A stretch of DNA of 64,000 nucleotides from Bradyrhizobium manausense (GTDB lineage: Bacteria > Pseudomonadota > Alphaproteobacteria > Rhizobiales > Xanthobacteraceae): NCBI RefSeq assembly GCF_001440035.1, contig NZ_LJYG01000090.1:26839-90838 (forward strand), given 5' to 3'. Position numbers and translations under genes: made by a program. The stretch's first letter is position 1. Each line of letters begins with the position of its first letter. Below are positions 50,139-58,707 of the stretch, piece after piece. The notes under the pieces were generated by a model, which made no database searches, was not told where the DNA came from, and was given only the letters and a program-made list of their open reading frames with translations.

Positions 50139-50426
50139 CTAGTCTTCAAACGAGACGATGGTGACGGAAGCGCCAGGCGTGGCCTCGAACTGCGCGGCCG
50201 CCGCCTCGATCCGGGCGAGCTGACCGAGGGCACGCGAGCAGAGGAAACCGTACTTCTCGCGGACGCGCTCAGCCGCGATCGTCAGCGCGATGCGGCTGCG
50301 CTCGCGGAAATCGTCGAGCGCATAGGTCGTGCCGGCGACGAAGTGGTCCTTGATGACGACCGAGGGCGAATAGCAGGCCTCGATCCGCTCATCGGGCCAG
50401 CGCACGCGAAAGTGCATCTCAGGCAT
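50139..50426 (-). CDS. MSMEG_0570-family nitrogen-starvation response protein
   Basis: The 95-residue protein has the family pattern MPEMHFRVRWPDERIEACYS, SVVIKDHFVAGTTYALDDF and KYGFLCSRALGQL. It is a small cytosolic protein of unknown activity found in Nit1C clusters. It overlaps the glycosyltransferase gene by 8 bp and precedes the flavoprotein gene by 12 bp. Confidence 0.88.
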   Translation of the reverse strand: MPEMHFRVRWPDERIEACYSPSVVIKDHFVAGTTYALDDFRERSRIALTIAAERVREKYGFLCSRALGQLARIEAAAAQFEATPGASVTIVSFED

Positions 50427-51585
50427 AATGCACCTCGCGCATGTCCTGATAGGTCGTCATGTGGGCCTTGGCAGTGCGGCGCCAGTCATGAAGCCGGGCA
50501 ACCCTGGCGCCATTCGCAATCAGGCGCGAGCGCAGCGGCTCAGTGAGCGCGCTCAGGGCGGCATCCGCGATCGAGCCGGGATGATGCGGATCGCACCAGG
50601 CAACATCGTCCGCGCCGAGATATTCCGTGAACGGCGCGAGATGCGAGACCACCGCGGGCACGTTGCTCGCCATCGCCTCCAGCACGGCCAGGCCAAAGCC
50701 TTCGCGCAACGACGGGAACAGCAGCACATCGGCCAGACGAAACAGCGATGGCATCTCGGCATCCGCCAGCGGACCGGTTTCGATGACGGTATCAACAGGC
50801 AACCCCGCATCGCGCAGCCGCGAATTGAACTGCTCTCGATACGCGCCATGATCCAGCAGAGAAGCCCCGCCGGCGATGACGAGCTGCGCGGACCGGTGCA
50901 CGGCATGCACCTGGCGGAAAGCCTCAAAAATGCCGAGCGTATTCTTGCGCTGCTCGACACCGCCGATGGAAAGCAGGATCGGGCCTGCGCGAAGGCCGAG
51001 CCGGGCACGCAACACCTCATCGCCAGGAGCGACAGCGGGCGAATAGCGCGCCGTGTCGACGCCATTGCCGACCAGCGTCGCCGCGCGCGACATCTCCGCC
51101 TGCAGCTGCACCTGCCAGAACCGGCTGACGACGAACAGGCCGTCGGCGTGGACGATCGAGCGACGGTCGAGCTCGCCGAGCCGCTCGTCGGCGAATGTAT
51201 CGATGTGATGAACGGTGCGGACATAGCGCTGGATCAGGCCGCGCTGCTTCAGCGTCGCGAGCGCATTGCCGGAGATGCCGTCCTGGGCGTGGAAGACGTC
51301 GAACTGGCGGTGCGCTGGATCCTCAAAATATTTGACATAGTCGGCGATACGCGCCTCGACCATCGCGACGACGTCGCCCGAGACTGACGATGCAGGCACC
51401 GAGCGCGTCGCGGCGACGCTGCGGCGGAAGAAGCCTCTGCCTGTTGGGTCCGGCGCATGCGCGACCGGCCTATGTCCGAGGTCGGCAAGGGCGTCCGCCA
51501 GCGCGAGCGCATGCACCACGCCACCTCTTGGATTGGTGGAGTGCGCGAGGATCGCGATACGAAGCCGGGGCAAGTCGTCGCTCAT
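50419..51585 (-). CDS. Glycosyltransferase of the Nit1C cluster (MSMEG_0565 family)
   Basis: The 388-residue protein is a GT-B (family 4-like) glycosyltransferase: RIAILAHSTNPRGGVVHALA at the N-terminus, LLSIGGVEQRKNTLGIFEA in the middle and the donor-site motif FPSLREGFGLAVLEAMASNV near 300. Its ATG overlaps the stop of the preceding gene (ATGA, 51582-51585). The acceptor in this cluster is not known. Confidence 0.9.
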   Translation of the reverse strand: MSDDLPRLRIAILAHSTNPRGGVVHALALADALADLGHRPVAHAPDPTGRGFFRRSVAATRSVPASSVSGDVVAMVEARIADYVKYFEDPAHRQFDVFHAQDGISGNALATLKQRGLIQRYVRTVHHIDTFADERLGELDRRSIVHADGLFVVSRFWQVQLQAEMSRAATLVGNGVDTARYSPAVAPGDEVLRARLGLRAGPILLSIGGVEQRKNTLGIFEAFRQVHAVHRSAQLVIAGGASLLDHGAYREQFNSRLRDAGLPVDTVIETGPLADAEMPSLFRLADVLLFPSLREGFGLAVLEAMASNVPAVVSHLAPFTEYLGADDVAWCDPHHPGSIADAALSALTEPLRSRLIANGARVARLHDWRRTAKAHMTTYQDMREVHYA

Positions 51586-52577
51586 GCCACGCTCCGCTGC
51601 TGATGGCCCTGCCTTGGCGCACAGCCGATCAGCGGCTGCGCCGCAAAATCCCAGACCGTTGCCCGAGCGGAACCGGCGCTGATATCGACTGATGTCCCCG
51701 CGCTGACTTCTCCGATCGCGGCGGCCGCAATGCCGCGCCGCTGGAAGCGCGACAGGATCTCGTCGACGTCTCCGGGCCTGGCTGACAACAGATAGCCGAA
51801 GCTCGGAAACGTCAGCAGCCAGCGCTCGAGCGGCGCGCTCGCAGGAATCGGAATCGCCTCGACGTCCAGGGTGATGGCGACCTGCGAACACTCGGCCAGC
51901 ATCGCCGCGGTCCCGACGATGCCGCCCTGGCTGATGTCCTTGGCGGCAAGCGCGAGCCCCGCCTCGGCAATGGACGGCAGGATCTCCAGATCGCCCCGCA
52001 AGCGCTCCGCCGGCGCGTCGGTCGCTGCCTCCCAGTTGGCGAACGGCTCGCGGTAACGGCCGCGCAGATCGATCGCCGCGATGAGCTTGTCGCCGGGCCT
52101 GGCGTCGAAGCTGGTGAGAAGCCGCCTGGCGCGACCGAGGATCGCGACGGCGAACTGGCTCTGGCTGCTGCGCACATTGGTATGGCCGCCGATGACAGGC
52201 ACGCCGAATGTCTTCGCCGCAGCCTTCAATCCGTCGAGAATGGGCGCGGCCTTGTCCGCGCCATTGGACCAGATCGCATTGACGATGGCCGTCGGCCGTC
52301 CACCCATCGCGGCAACATCGGAGATGTTGACCATGGCGCCGCACCAGCCGGCGAACCAGGGATCGGCAGCGACGAATTCGTTCATGAAACCTTCGATGGC
52401 GAACAGGGTGTAGCCGTCACCCTCCGGGATCGCTGCGCAATCGTCCCCCACCGCAATGGCGTCGCTGCCCGACAGGTCGAGCGCAGCGGCAACGGCCGCG
52501 ATGTCAGCCTTGGCGGCGATGCCGCGGCTTTTGCGGAGTGTTTCGGCGAGGCCAGTGAGCGCGGCGCCCGTCAGCAT
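51582..52577 (-). CDS. AIR-synthase-like protein of the Nit1C cluster (MSMEG_0567/sll0787 family)
   Basis: The 331-residue protein has the PurM/HypE-type fold: an N-terminal VGDDCAAIPEGDGYTLFAIE with the metal-binding Asp pair, GAMVNISDVAAMGGRPTAIV, and a glycine-rich C-terminal half (ISQGGIVGTAAMLAE). Members of the superfamily activate a substrate with ATP. Its start lies 2 bp after the acetyltransferase stop codon. Confidence 0.9.
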   Translation of the reverse strand: MLTGAALTGLAETLRKSRGIAAKADIAAVAAALDLSGSDAIAVGDDCAAIPEGDGYTLFAIEGFMNEFVAADPWFAGWCGAMVNISDVAAMGGRPTAIVNAIWSNGADKAAPILDGLKAAAKTFGVPVIGGHTNVRSSQSQFAVAILGRARRLLTSFDARPGDKLIAAIDLRGRYREPFANWEAATDAPAERLRGDLEILPSIAEAGLALAAKDISQGGIVGTAAMLAECSQVAITLDVEAIPIPASAPLERWLLTFPSFGYLLSARPGDVDEILSRFQRRGIAAAAIGEVSAGTSVDISAGSARATVWDFAAQPLIGCAPRQGHQQRSVA

Positions 52578-52579
52578 GA

Positions 52580-53128
52580 TCAGGCCGCCAGCTTTGCCAG
52601 TGACAGGAAGCCGGTTTCAGGCGTGCGAAACGGCGGGTAGTGATCGAGGTCGGCCTCCATGCGATGGTGCGGCCGGCCATGGAGCTCGAACTCGCCCAGG
52701 GAATGCCAATGCATGTGCTGGAACAGCAGCGCGTTCTGGCTTTGCACATTGGCAAGAAAGCGCCGGCAACCGCGCGCATGCGCGGAGGAGACCGCAAGCC
52801 GGATCAGGCCGGCACCGACTGCGCTGAGACGCCGGTAGCTCTTCGCAACAGCAAGGCGGGAGCCCCACCACACATCCGCCTCGTGCTCATCGGCGTGAAT
52901 GCGAACGGTGCCGACGACCTCGTCCTCGGCAACGCCAAGCAGCGACACGGCCACGAGCGGAATGGCTGAAAGGTCGATCGCGTCGCGATCATCGCCCGCA
53001 AACACGCCCTGCTCGTCGCAGAACACCTTGCGCCGCAAGACTGCGGCCGCGTTGCGCTCCCAGGCTTCGGTTGCGAACTTCACCTGGAATTCCGGCGCGA
53101 CGAACGGCTTGAACGGCTCGAACATCAT
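52580..53128 (-). CDS. GNAT N-acetyltransferase of the Nit1C cluster (MSMEG_0567 N-acetyltransferase family)
   Basis: The 182-residue protein has a GNAT fold: RRKVFCDEQGVF near the N-terminus, VVGTVRIHADE (beta strand 4) and AVAKSYRRLSAVGAGLIRLA, where the acetyl-CoA loop lies. The C-terminal FLANVQSQNALLFQHMHWHS is typical of this Nit1C family. The ATG at 53128 overlaps the radical-SAM stop (ATGATG). Confidence 0.9.
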   Translation of the reverse strand: MMFEPFKPFVAPEFQVKFATEAWERNAAAVLRRKVFCDEQGVFAGDDRDAIDLSAIPLVAVSLLGVAEDEVVGTVRIHADEHEADVWWGSRLAVAKSYRRLSAVGAGLIRLAVSSAHARGCRRFLANVQSQNALLFQHMHWHSLGEFELHGRPHHRMEADLDHYPPFRTPETGFLSLAKLAA

Positions 53129-54231
53129 GCGCTTGCTCCGCGTTCGTAAGTGGACAGGGCCGAGCAGGCGCCGCATTTGCCGCAGCCTGCCTTGATGTCG
53201 GTGGCGCGCAGACCGCCGGCGCGCAGCATCTCGGCGAGCGGACGCAGGATGTCATGCATGAATGCCGCCGACGGCGTCGGATGACTCTCCAGCGGCGTGC
53301 CGGCAATCGGCACGAACGGCACGACGAAGGGATAGACGCCGAGATCGATCAGCCGGCGCGACAGCGCGAGAATATCGGACGGCTCGTCGCCAAGTCCCGC
53401 GAGGATGTAAGTCGAGACCTGACCGCGGCCGAACACCGGAACGGCCGCGGCAAACGCGTCCATGTATTGCGCGACCTGGACCTGCGCCTTGCCCGGCATG
53501 ATCTTTTGCCGCACGGCGGGCCCGATCACCTCCAGATGCATGCCGAGCGCGTCGACGCCGGAACTCTTCATGCGCTCGAACCAGGCAAAATCGTCCGGCG
53601 GCTCGCACTGTGCCTGGATCGGCAGGTCGACGGCGGCTTTGACAGCCTCTGCACTCTCGGCAAGGATGCCGGCACCGCGATCGGACGTGTGCGGTGTGCC
53701 CGTCGTCATCACCATGTGCCTGACGCCGTCGAGCTCGACGGCGACCTTGGCGACTTCGGCGAGCTGCGCCGGCGTCTTGCGCTCGACCGTGCGTCCGGCC
53801 GCGAGCGACTGGCCGATGGCGCAAAACTGGCAGGTCTTGGTGCGGCTCTGGTAGCGAATGCAGGTCTGCAGCACGGTAGTGGCGAGCACGTCGCGCCCGT
53901 GCAGCGTCGCGATCTTCCAATAGGGAATGCCGTCTTCGGTGGTGCGGTCGTAAAATTTCGGCCGCAGCGGAAACGAGACGTCGGCCAGCACCACGCCGTC
54001 GCGCGAGATGCGGCTGCGCCCGGCCGCGTCCGGGCGCTCGACCAGATAGGGGCTCTCGAAGGCCGGCGCGTTGTGGACCGGGATCATCACGGTGGCGCCG
54101 TCGATCGTGAACGGCGTGTGATCCGACGGCCCGGCGCCGCCGCGGCGGCTGGTTCCCCCGGTCTTGGGATCAGCGAGCCGGACCCCGAAGGACTGCAATT
54201 CGTTGATCAGCTGCTCGGTCGGCATCGCCAT
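53125..54231 (-). CDS. Radical SAM enzyme of the Nit1C cluster (MSMEG_0568 family)
   Basis: The 368-residue protein carries the iron-sulfur site in [17 protein letters not shown], where the cysteines are spaced C-x9-C-x2-C instead of the classical C-x3-C-x2-C. Other segments, [16 protein letters not shown] and [20 protein letters not shown], fit a TIM-barrel SAM enzyme, and CGKCGACS at the C-terminus may hold a second metal. The ATG at 54231 (AAGG upstream) is preferred; 54267 is a longer option. It overlaps the end of the nitrilase gene by about 60 bp. Confidence 0.88.
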   Translation of the reverse strand: MAMPTEQLINELQSFGVRLADPKTGGTSRRGGAGPSDHTPFTIDGATVMIPVHNAPAFESPYLVERPDAAGRSRISRDGVVLADVSFPLRPKFYDRTTEDGIPYWKIATLHGRDVLATTVLQTCIRYQSRTKTCQFCAIGQSLAAGRTVERKTPAQLAEVAKVAVELDGVRHMVMTTGTPHTSDRGAGILAESAEAVKAAVDLPIQAQCEPPDDFAWFERMKSSGVDALGMHLEVIGPAVRQKIMPGKAQVQVAQYMDAFAAAVPVFGRGQVSTYILAGLGDEPSDILALSRRLIDLGVYPFVVPFVPIAGTPLESHPTPSAAFMHDILRPLAEMLRAGGLRATDIKAGCGKCGACSALSTYERGASA

Positions 54232-55237
54232 CGGAATCGCCTTGGGCTGCGGCATCTGCGGTCTCATCTGATTGGTCTTTCGGAATGGGTGCGAGGCGGT
54301 TGGGGTGAAGTGCGTGCATCGGACGCGCAGGCGCGTCGTTCAGCACCAGCGACAGCAGCTCGGGCCGGGCGTAGTGGCCGACCGAGTCCATCATCCGCTT
54401 GCGCTTGGTGATCAAAGCGAGATCGAGATCGGCGACAAGGATGCCCTCGCCGCTGGTCAGCGGCGGCACCAGATGATTGCCCTCAGGAGAGACGATCGCG
54501 GTCATGCAGCCGCCGCGCAGGCCCTTGCGCAGGCCCTCCTCCGGCGAGATTTTGGCGATCTGCTCCTCGGTCAGCCAGCCGGTGGCGTTGACGACGAAGC
54601 ATCCGCTTTCCAGCGCATGATGCCGGATCGTCACCTCGATCTGGTCGGCGAAGACCTGCCCCACCAGCGAGCCCGGAAACTGGGCCGCGTGAATCTCTTC
54701 ATGCTGGGCCATCAACGCGTAGCGGGCGAGCGGATTGTAGTGCTCCCAGCAGGCCAGCGCGCCGACACGACCGACCGCGGTCTCGACCACCTTCAGGCCG
54801 GCGCCATCGCCCTGCCCCCAGATCATGCGCTCGTGAAACGTCGGCGTGATCTTGCGGCGCTTGAGCAGAAGCGCGCCGTTCGCGTCGAACACGAGTTGAG
54901 TATTGTAAAGCGAGCCGTGATCGCGCTCGTTGACCCCGAGCACCACCACCATGCCGTGGCGCTTGGCCGCCTGCGCAACGGCATCCGCCACCGGACCAGG
55001 CACGACGACGGCGTTGTCATAGAGCTGGATGTGCTCGGCGCCGCTGAGGACCGGCGGACGGACAAAGGAGAAATACGGGTACCATGGAACGAACGTCTCC
55101 GGAAAAACGGCGAACTGGACGCCCTTGCCCGCCGCCTCCGCGATGGCCGCCAGGATCCGGTCGACCGTTCCGGTCGGCGTGTCCAGATCCGGCGCGATTT
55201 GAATCGCGCCAGCCCTGACCGTGCGTTTCGCTGTCAC
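54170..55237 (-). CDS. Nitrilase of the Nit1C cluster (Nit6803-like)
   Basis: The enzyme hydrolyses a nitrile to carboxylic acid and ammonia. The catalytic triad is visible: Glu47 in [15 protein letters not shown], Lys129 in [13 protein letters not shown] and Cys163 in [18 protein letters not shown]. The 355-residue length is normal. The GTG at 55237 has GGAGG 5 bp upstream; the frame is open further to 55342, but that part would overlap the preceding gene. It is the enzyme that gives this cluster its name; related clusters have been linked to growth on cyanide in other bacteria. Confidence 0.93.
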   Translation of the reverse strand: MTAKRTVRAGAIQIAPDLDTPTGTVDRILAAIAEAAGKGVQFAVFPETFVPWYPYFSFVRPPVLSGAEHIQLYDNAVVVPGPVADAVAQAAKRHGMVVVLGVNERDHGSLYNTQLVFDANGALLLKRRKITPTFHERMIWGQGDGAGLKVVETAVGRVGALACWEHYNPLARYALMAQHEEIHAAQFPGSLVGQVFADQIEVTIRHHALESGCFVVNATGWLTEEQIAKISPEEGLRKGLRGGCMTAIVSPEGNHLVPPLTSGEGILVADLDLALITKRKRMMDSVGHYARPELLSLVLNDAPARPMHALHPNRLAPIPKDQSDETADAAAQGDSDGDADRAADQRIAVLRGPAR

Positions 55238-55274
55238 TGTATCCTCCCTCGTCCGTCGCGTGGGCCGACCGAGG

Positions 55275-55757
55275 TCAGACGGTCCAGGTGTGGAGCATGA
55301 ACGCGTCGTCCCTGCGGTGAAGCAGGATGAGGTCGAGCACATCGAGCGGGTTGATCGGCCGGATGCCCGGAATCAGCGACGGCTCGCCATGGCCGTAGAG
55401 CGCCTGCAGCGCGAACCGGCAGGCATAGACCTTGCCGCCTTCGTCCATGAATTTCGCGAGCTGGTTGTTGAAGTTCTGCGCGCCGGGGAAGGCCTCGTCG
55501 CCGATCTTGGGAAAGCCGCGCTGAATGCCGAGCGTGACACCGGGACCGTAAAGCAGAACCGAGGTCTCAAAGCCCTTCCGCTTCAGGCGCAGCGCCTGGA
55601 GAATATTGACGAGGCCGATCGAGCCTTCGAACGCGACGGTGTGGAAGGTGACCAGCGCCTTCTCACCCGACTTTGCTTTGACGTCCTCGAAAACCTTCTC
55701 TTCGTAGTCGACAAGAAAGTCGCCCTTCTGACGTGCGGGCATGTTCACTGCTGGCAT
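55275..55757 (-). CDS. MSMEG_0572/Sll0783-family nitrogen-starvation response protein
   Basis: The 160-residue protein is the first gene of the cluster. It has a DsrE-like alpha/beta pattern: [40 protein letters not shown] and [17 protein letters not shown]. The ATG at 55757 has a perfect AGGAGG 5 bp upstream. A sigma-54 promoter lies at 55804-55819. The biochemical role is unknown; the family is named for its response to nitrogen starvation in cyanobacteria. Confidence 0.9.
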   Translation of the reverse strand: MPAVNMPARQKGDFLVDYEEKVFEDVKAKSGEKALVTFHTVAFEGSIGLVNILQALRLKRKGFETSVLLYGPGVTLGIQRGFPKIGDEAFPGAQNFNNQLAKFMDEGGKVYACRFALQALYGHGEPSLIPGIRPINPLDVLDLILLHRRDDAFMLHTWTV

Positions 55758-55803
55758 AGACACCTCCTGTTCACGTCCGGCCCTCCCGGATCGAGATCAG
55801 GTT

Positions 55804-55819
55804 TGCAATCAATGTGCCA
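55804..55819 (-). promoter_or_regulatory. Sigma-54 (RpoN) promoter of the Nit1C cluster
   Basis: On the minus strand the sequence reads TGGCACATTGATTGCA, a perfect fit to TGGCAC-N5-TTGCA (-24/-12). It ends 46 bp before the first start codon, which leaves a 5' leader of about 35 nt. It puts the cluster under RpoN, in agreement with a role in nitrogen starvation. Confidence 0.88.
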
Positions 55820-55870
55820 AGCAGCGTTCTGCACTACAAATCATCAAACCATACAATATGCATTCACTTA

Positions 55871-55890
55871 TCCATTCAATGTTGAATGGA
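55871..55890. promoter_or_regulatory. 20-bp palindrome, candidate enhancer or operator
   Basis: TCCATTCAATGTTGAATGGA has nine-base arms around TG. It lies about 80-100 bp upstream of the predicted Nit1C transcription start, the usual position for a sigma-54 activator, and 199 bp before the MocR-type gene. The binding protein is unknown; the sequence is not a clear NtrC site. Confidence 0.55.
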
Positions 55891-56052
55891 GACCTGACTG
55901 GATTTGGTTATGCTCGCGTGATGATCGAAAAATACTGCCTGAAAAATACTGGGCAGCGCGCTCGATCTATGTGCAACGCGCTCAGCCGGAACGCCTCGCC
56001 AAGGCGATCAAAACGCGCAATACAATTGCCTCGACGCTCGCAACAATATACA

Positions 56053-56076
56053 GTCAATTCTACTGACGTAATTGAC
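56053..56076. promoter_or_regulatory. Inverted repeat at the MocR-type gene
   Basis: GTCAATT (56053-56059) and AATTGAC (56070-56076) flank ten bases, 13 bp before the start codon at 56089. A likely autoregulatory operator of the GntR/MocR-type regulator. Confidence 0.45.
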
Positions 56077-56088
56077 CGGAACCGAGCA

Positions 56089-57477
56089 ATGGCCGACTGG
56101 CGCCCCGATCTCTCGAACAGCGACAAGCCGCGCTATCTCGCCATCGCCGACGCTATTGCCGACGACATCGCGGCCGGACGGCTGGTGATCGGCGACCGCC
56201 TGCCGCCACAGCGGAAACTGGCCAAGCGCCTCGACGTCGATTTCACCACCGTCGCGCGCGGCTATGTCGAGGCGCAGAAGCGCGGGCTGATTGAATCCAA
56301 GGTCGGACAGGGAACCTTCGTTCGCGACAAGCCGAGGCCGCGGCGTTCGGCGACAAGCTTTCCGCCCCGCCCCGTCGACCTCTCGATGAACCTGCCGCCC
56401 GAGCCCGACGATCCTGAATTGATCGAGCGCATGCAGGCCGGCGCTGAACATGTGCTGCGCGACATCGCATCGCTGCTGCGCTACCAGGGATTTGGCGGCA
56501 CGCAAGCCGACAAGGACGCCGCCTCGAGCTGGCTCGGCCGCCGCGCGCTGGTGCCGGCACAAAACCGTATTTTCGTCTCGCCGGGCGCCCATCCGGCGCT
56601 GCTCGGCATCCTCTCGATCCTCGCAAAGGCAGGCGAGGTGGTGCTGTGCGAGGCCATCACCTATCCCGGGATCCGGTCGATCGCCGCGCAGCTCGGCATC
56701 ACCCTCGTCGGCCTGCCGATGGATCAGGATGGCGTCGAGCCGCAGGCGCTGACCGATGCCTGCAAGAAGCTGAAGCCGAGGGCGATCTACCTCAATCCGA
56801 CGCTGCAGAATCCGACGACGCTGACCATTCCGGACTCGCGACGGCGCGAGATCGTCGCGATCGCGCGCCGCTTCAAGCTGCCTGTTATCGAGGACGACGC
56901 CTATGGCTTCATTCCCGAGCACGGCCATGGCCACGCGCCCTTCGCCGCGATCGCGCCCGATCTGACCTGGCACGTCGCGGGACTGGCCAAGTGCATCGGA
57001 GCGGGCTTGCGCGCCGCCTATGTCGTCGTGCCCGACACGCGCTCGGCCTGGCCGTTCGCCTCGGCGTTGCGGTCAGCGACCGTGATGGCATCTCCCCTGA
57101 CCGTGGCGATCGCGACGCGCTGGATCGAAGACGGCACCGCGGACACGATGTTGCGGTTCATCCGCGCCGAGACGTCGGCACGGCAGAAGCTCGCCGCCGA
57201 GATCCTGCCCAAGGGGTCCTATCGCGGCGATCCCCTCAGCTTCAACCTCTGGGTCGAGCTGCCGACGCCCTGGAGGCGCTCGGCTTTCGTGGAGCATATG
57301 CGGCAGACCGGCATCGGCGTGGTCGCAAGCGACGCCTTCGTCGTGGGCGATCCACCGCCCGAGGCCGTGAGGATATGCATCGGCGGCCCGTCAACGCGAA
57401 CGCAGATCAGGGGCGCGCTCGAATACGCCGCTCACGCGCTGGCCGAAACGCCGGCCCTGGCGTCACCGTTTCTCTGA
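56089..57477 (+). CDS. MocR/GntR-family transcriptional regulator with aminotransferase-like domain
   Basis: The 462-residue protein has an N-terminal winged helix (about 12-80: RYLAIADAIADDIAAG, LPPQRKLAKRLDVDFTTVAR) joined to a class I aminotransferase-like domain (about 100-455). The PLP-binding lysine is around Lys301 (HVAGLAKCIGAGLRAAY). Other conserved parts are LNPTLQNPTT and VIEDDAYGF. Such regulators sense an amine or amino acid through PLP. It is divergent from the Nit1C cluster with a shared regulatory region, so it probably controls it. ATG at 56089 is preferred; upstream sequence is promoter. Confidence 0.9.
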   Translation: MADWRPDLSNSDKPRYLAIADAIADDIAAGRLVIGDRLPPQRKLAKRLDVDFTTVARGYVEAQKRGLIESKVGQGTFVRDKPRPRRSATSFPPRPVDLSMNLPPEPDDPELIERMQAGAEHVLRDIASLLRYQGFGGTQADKDAASSWLGRRALVPAQNRIFVSPGAHPALLGILSILAKAGEVVLCEAITYPGIRSIAAQLGITLVGLPMDQDGVEPQALTDACKKLKPRAIYLNPTLQNPTTLTIPDSRRREIVAIARRFKLPVIEDDAYGFIPEHGHGHAPFAAIAPDLTWHVAGLAKCIGAGLRAAYVVVPDTRSAWPFASALRSATVMASPLTVAIATRWIEDGTADTMLRFIRAETSARQKLAAEILPKGSYRGDPLSFNLWVELPTPWRRSAFVEHMRQTGIGVVASDAFVVGDPPPEAVRICIGGPSTRTQIRGALEYAAHALAETPALASPFL

Positions 57478-57541
57478 TCGATCAGGAAATGATGAGGCAA
57501 CTTTGAGCACAAACGATGCTATTCGAGCACGCACTGTCAGG

Positions 57542-58525
57542 TTAGTTTGAAATGCGATCTGTCTGCATTGGCATCGCACGCAAGGTTTGCAGCATGACAT
57601 CAGTTGCCACGCCAGTCGCACACATTCCTTCCGCCGCTTGGCCAAAATCGACGAGGCTATGATATGTCGGGCCCCGGGCCTTCATGAGTGGGACGAGCCA
57701 GGCGGCATGTCCATGCGACTTCAGCCCGCTGAAATACAGTTGCTGCGTTGAAAACGGGATGTTGGAATCACGCGGATCGGAGATCAGGAATATCCTGCGC
57801 GCAGGTTGATCCGGTATCTGATCCAAGGCGTCATAAGGATCGAAAAATCTCTCCGTCTTCAGACGGCTGACCCATCCCCTGGCCTTCAATCGTGCACGGT
57901 ACGCCGCAGCCGGAGAAGAAAGAACAACGCAATCAAGATCATTGCGCTGAGCAAGGAACTCTGCCGCAAGCGTCCCGCCTCCGCTGTGCCCTCCAAGCAC
58001 CCAGCGACCGATGCGATAGCGTGACTTCAGGGTATCGATTGCGGAGGCCATCAGCTTCGCCTCGAGTGGCGTGTGCCTGATGTCGTAGTGCTTTCCTGCA
58101 CTTCCATACGTACCTGGCCTCCCCAGGAAAATGAACGGCACACCGTATCGTTCGAACTGCCCTTGCGACTGTTCGACCATCGCTGCGACGCCGAGCCCTG
58201 CTTGGTGGCGTACGCCTTTGGGCCCGCCCATCACGTCACCCGGCATCCAGACTACAGCCAGTGGATTTTGTCCGTCTGCCTTCAATCCTGCAGCGAAGTA
58301 CCGCAGGCAATATCCGTTGCTCTCGGCACTGACCCAGATAGCGGTTTGACGCGCCTCCATCTCTTTGCAGACCTCTAGCGAAATCTGCGTTCCGTCAATG
58401 ACTTTAGCTGGATCAAACATCTCATCGTCCGGCCGGGACTGCGCCAAACCTGCCGACGACATCAAGAACGAATTTGCACTCACAATCAGAGACACGAGGA
58501 TTCCGGCGATTTTCAACGTTGGCAC
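57542..58525 (-). CDS. Secreted alpha/beta hydrolase-like protein
   Basis: The 327-residue protein has a signal peptide (about 1-28, AGLAQ) and an alpha/beta hydrolase core: VVWMPGDVMGG, FIFLGRPGTYG and the nucleophile elbow GGHSGGG with Ser181. Candidate Asp and His residues lie in LISDPRDSNIP and MKARGPTYHSLVD. The substrate is unknown. It is convergent with the MocR-type gene and has no partner gene. Confidence 0.75.
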   Translation of the reverse strand: MPTLKIAGILVSLIVSANSFLMSSAGLAQSRPDDEMFDPAKVIDGTQISLEVCKEMEARQTAIWVSAESNGYCLRYFAAGLKADGQNPLAVVWMPGDVMGGPKGVRHQAGLGVAAMVEQSQGQFERYGVPFIFLGRPGTYGSAGKHYDIRHTPLEAKLMASAIDTLKSRYRIGRWVLGGHSGGGTLAAEFLAQRNDLDCVVLSSPAAAYRARLKARGWVSRLKTERFFDPYDALDQIPDQPARRIFLISDPRDSNIPFSTQQLYFSGLKSHGHAAWLVPLMKARGPTYHSLVDFGQAAEGMCATGVATDVMLQTLRAMPMQTDRISN

Positions 58526-58707
58526 TCCAGCTATGCAACGACGCTTGACTGGCGACGGCGCCTCTAAAGGCGCATGGCGCGATTTGGCAGCCCCAGTTGC
58601 ATCTGGAAAGTGGCTTGATCAGGACCAGAGCGCGGGTTGGCGGCGATCTACACCGTCGTTCAGCTTGCTCGATCGGGCTCTACGGCTTCGCGCTGCTGAT
58701 CCTAGCC

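Larger units (their letters stand above)
55758..56088. other. Divergent regulatory region between Nit1C and the MocR-type regulator
   Basis: No gene is present; frames through this stretch are not credible. It contains, from left to right, the sigma-54 promoter for Nit1C (55804-55819), a 20-bp palindrome (55871-55890) and an inverted repeat near the regulator's start (56053-56076). Confidence 0.7.

Noticed and set aside
48852..50546. Plus-strand frame of 564 codons
   Set aside because: Antisense to the Nit1C flavoprotein gene; rich in Arg, His and Asp as expected for a shadow.
55871..55890. NtrC binding site
   Set aside because: The palindrome does not match the TGCAC-type NtrC consensus.
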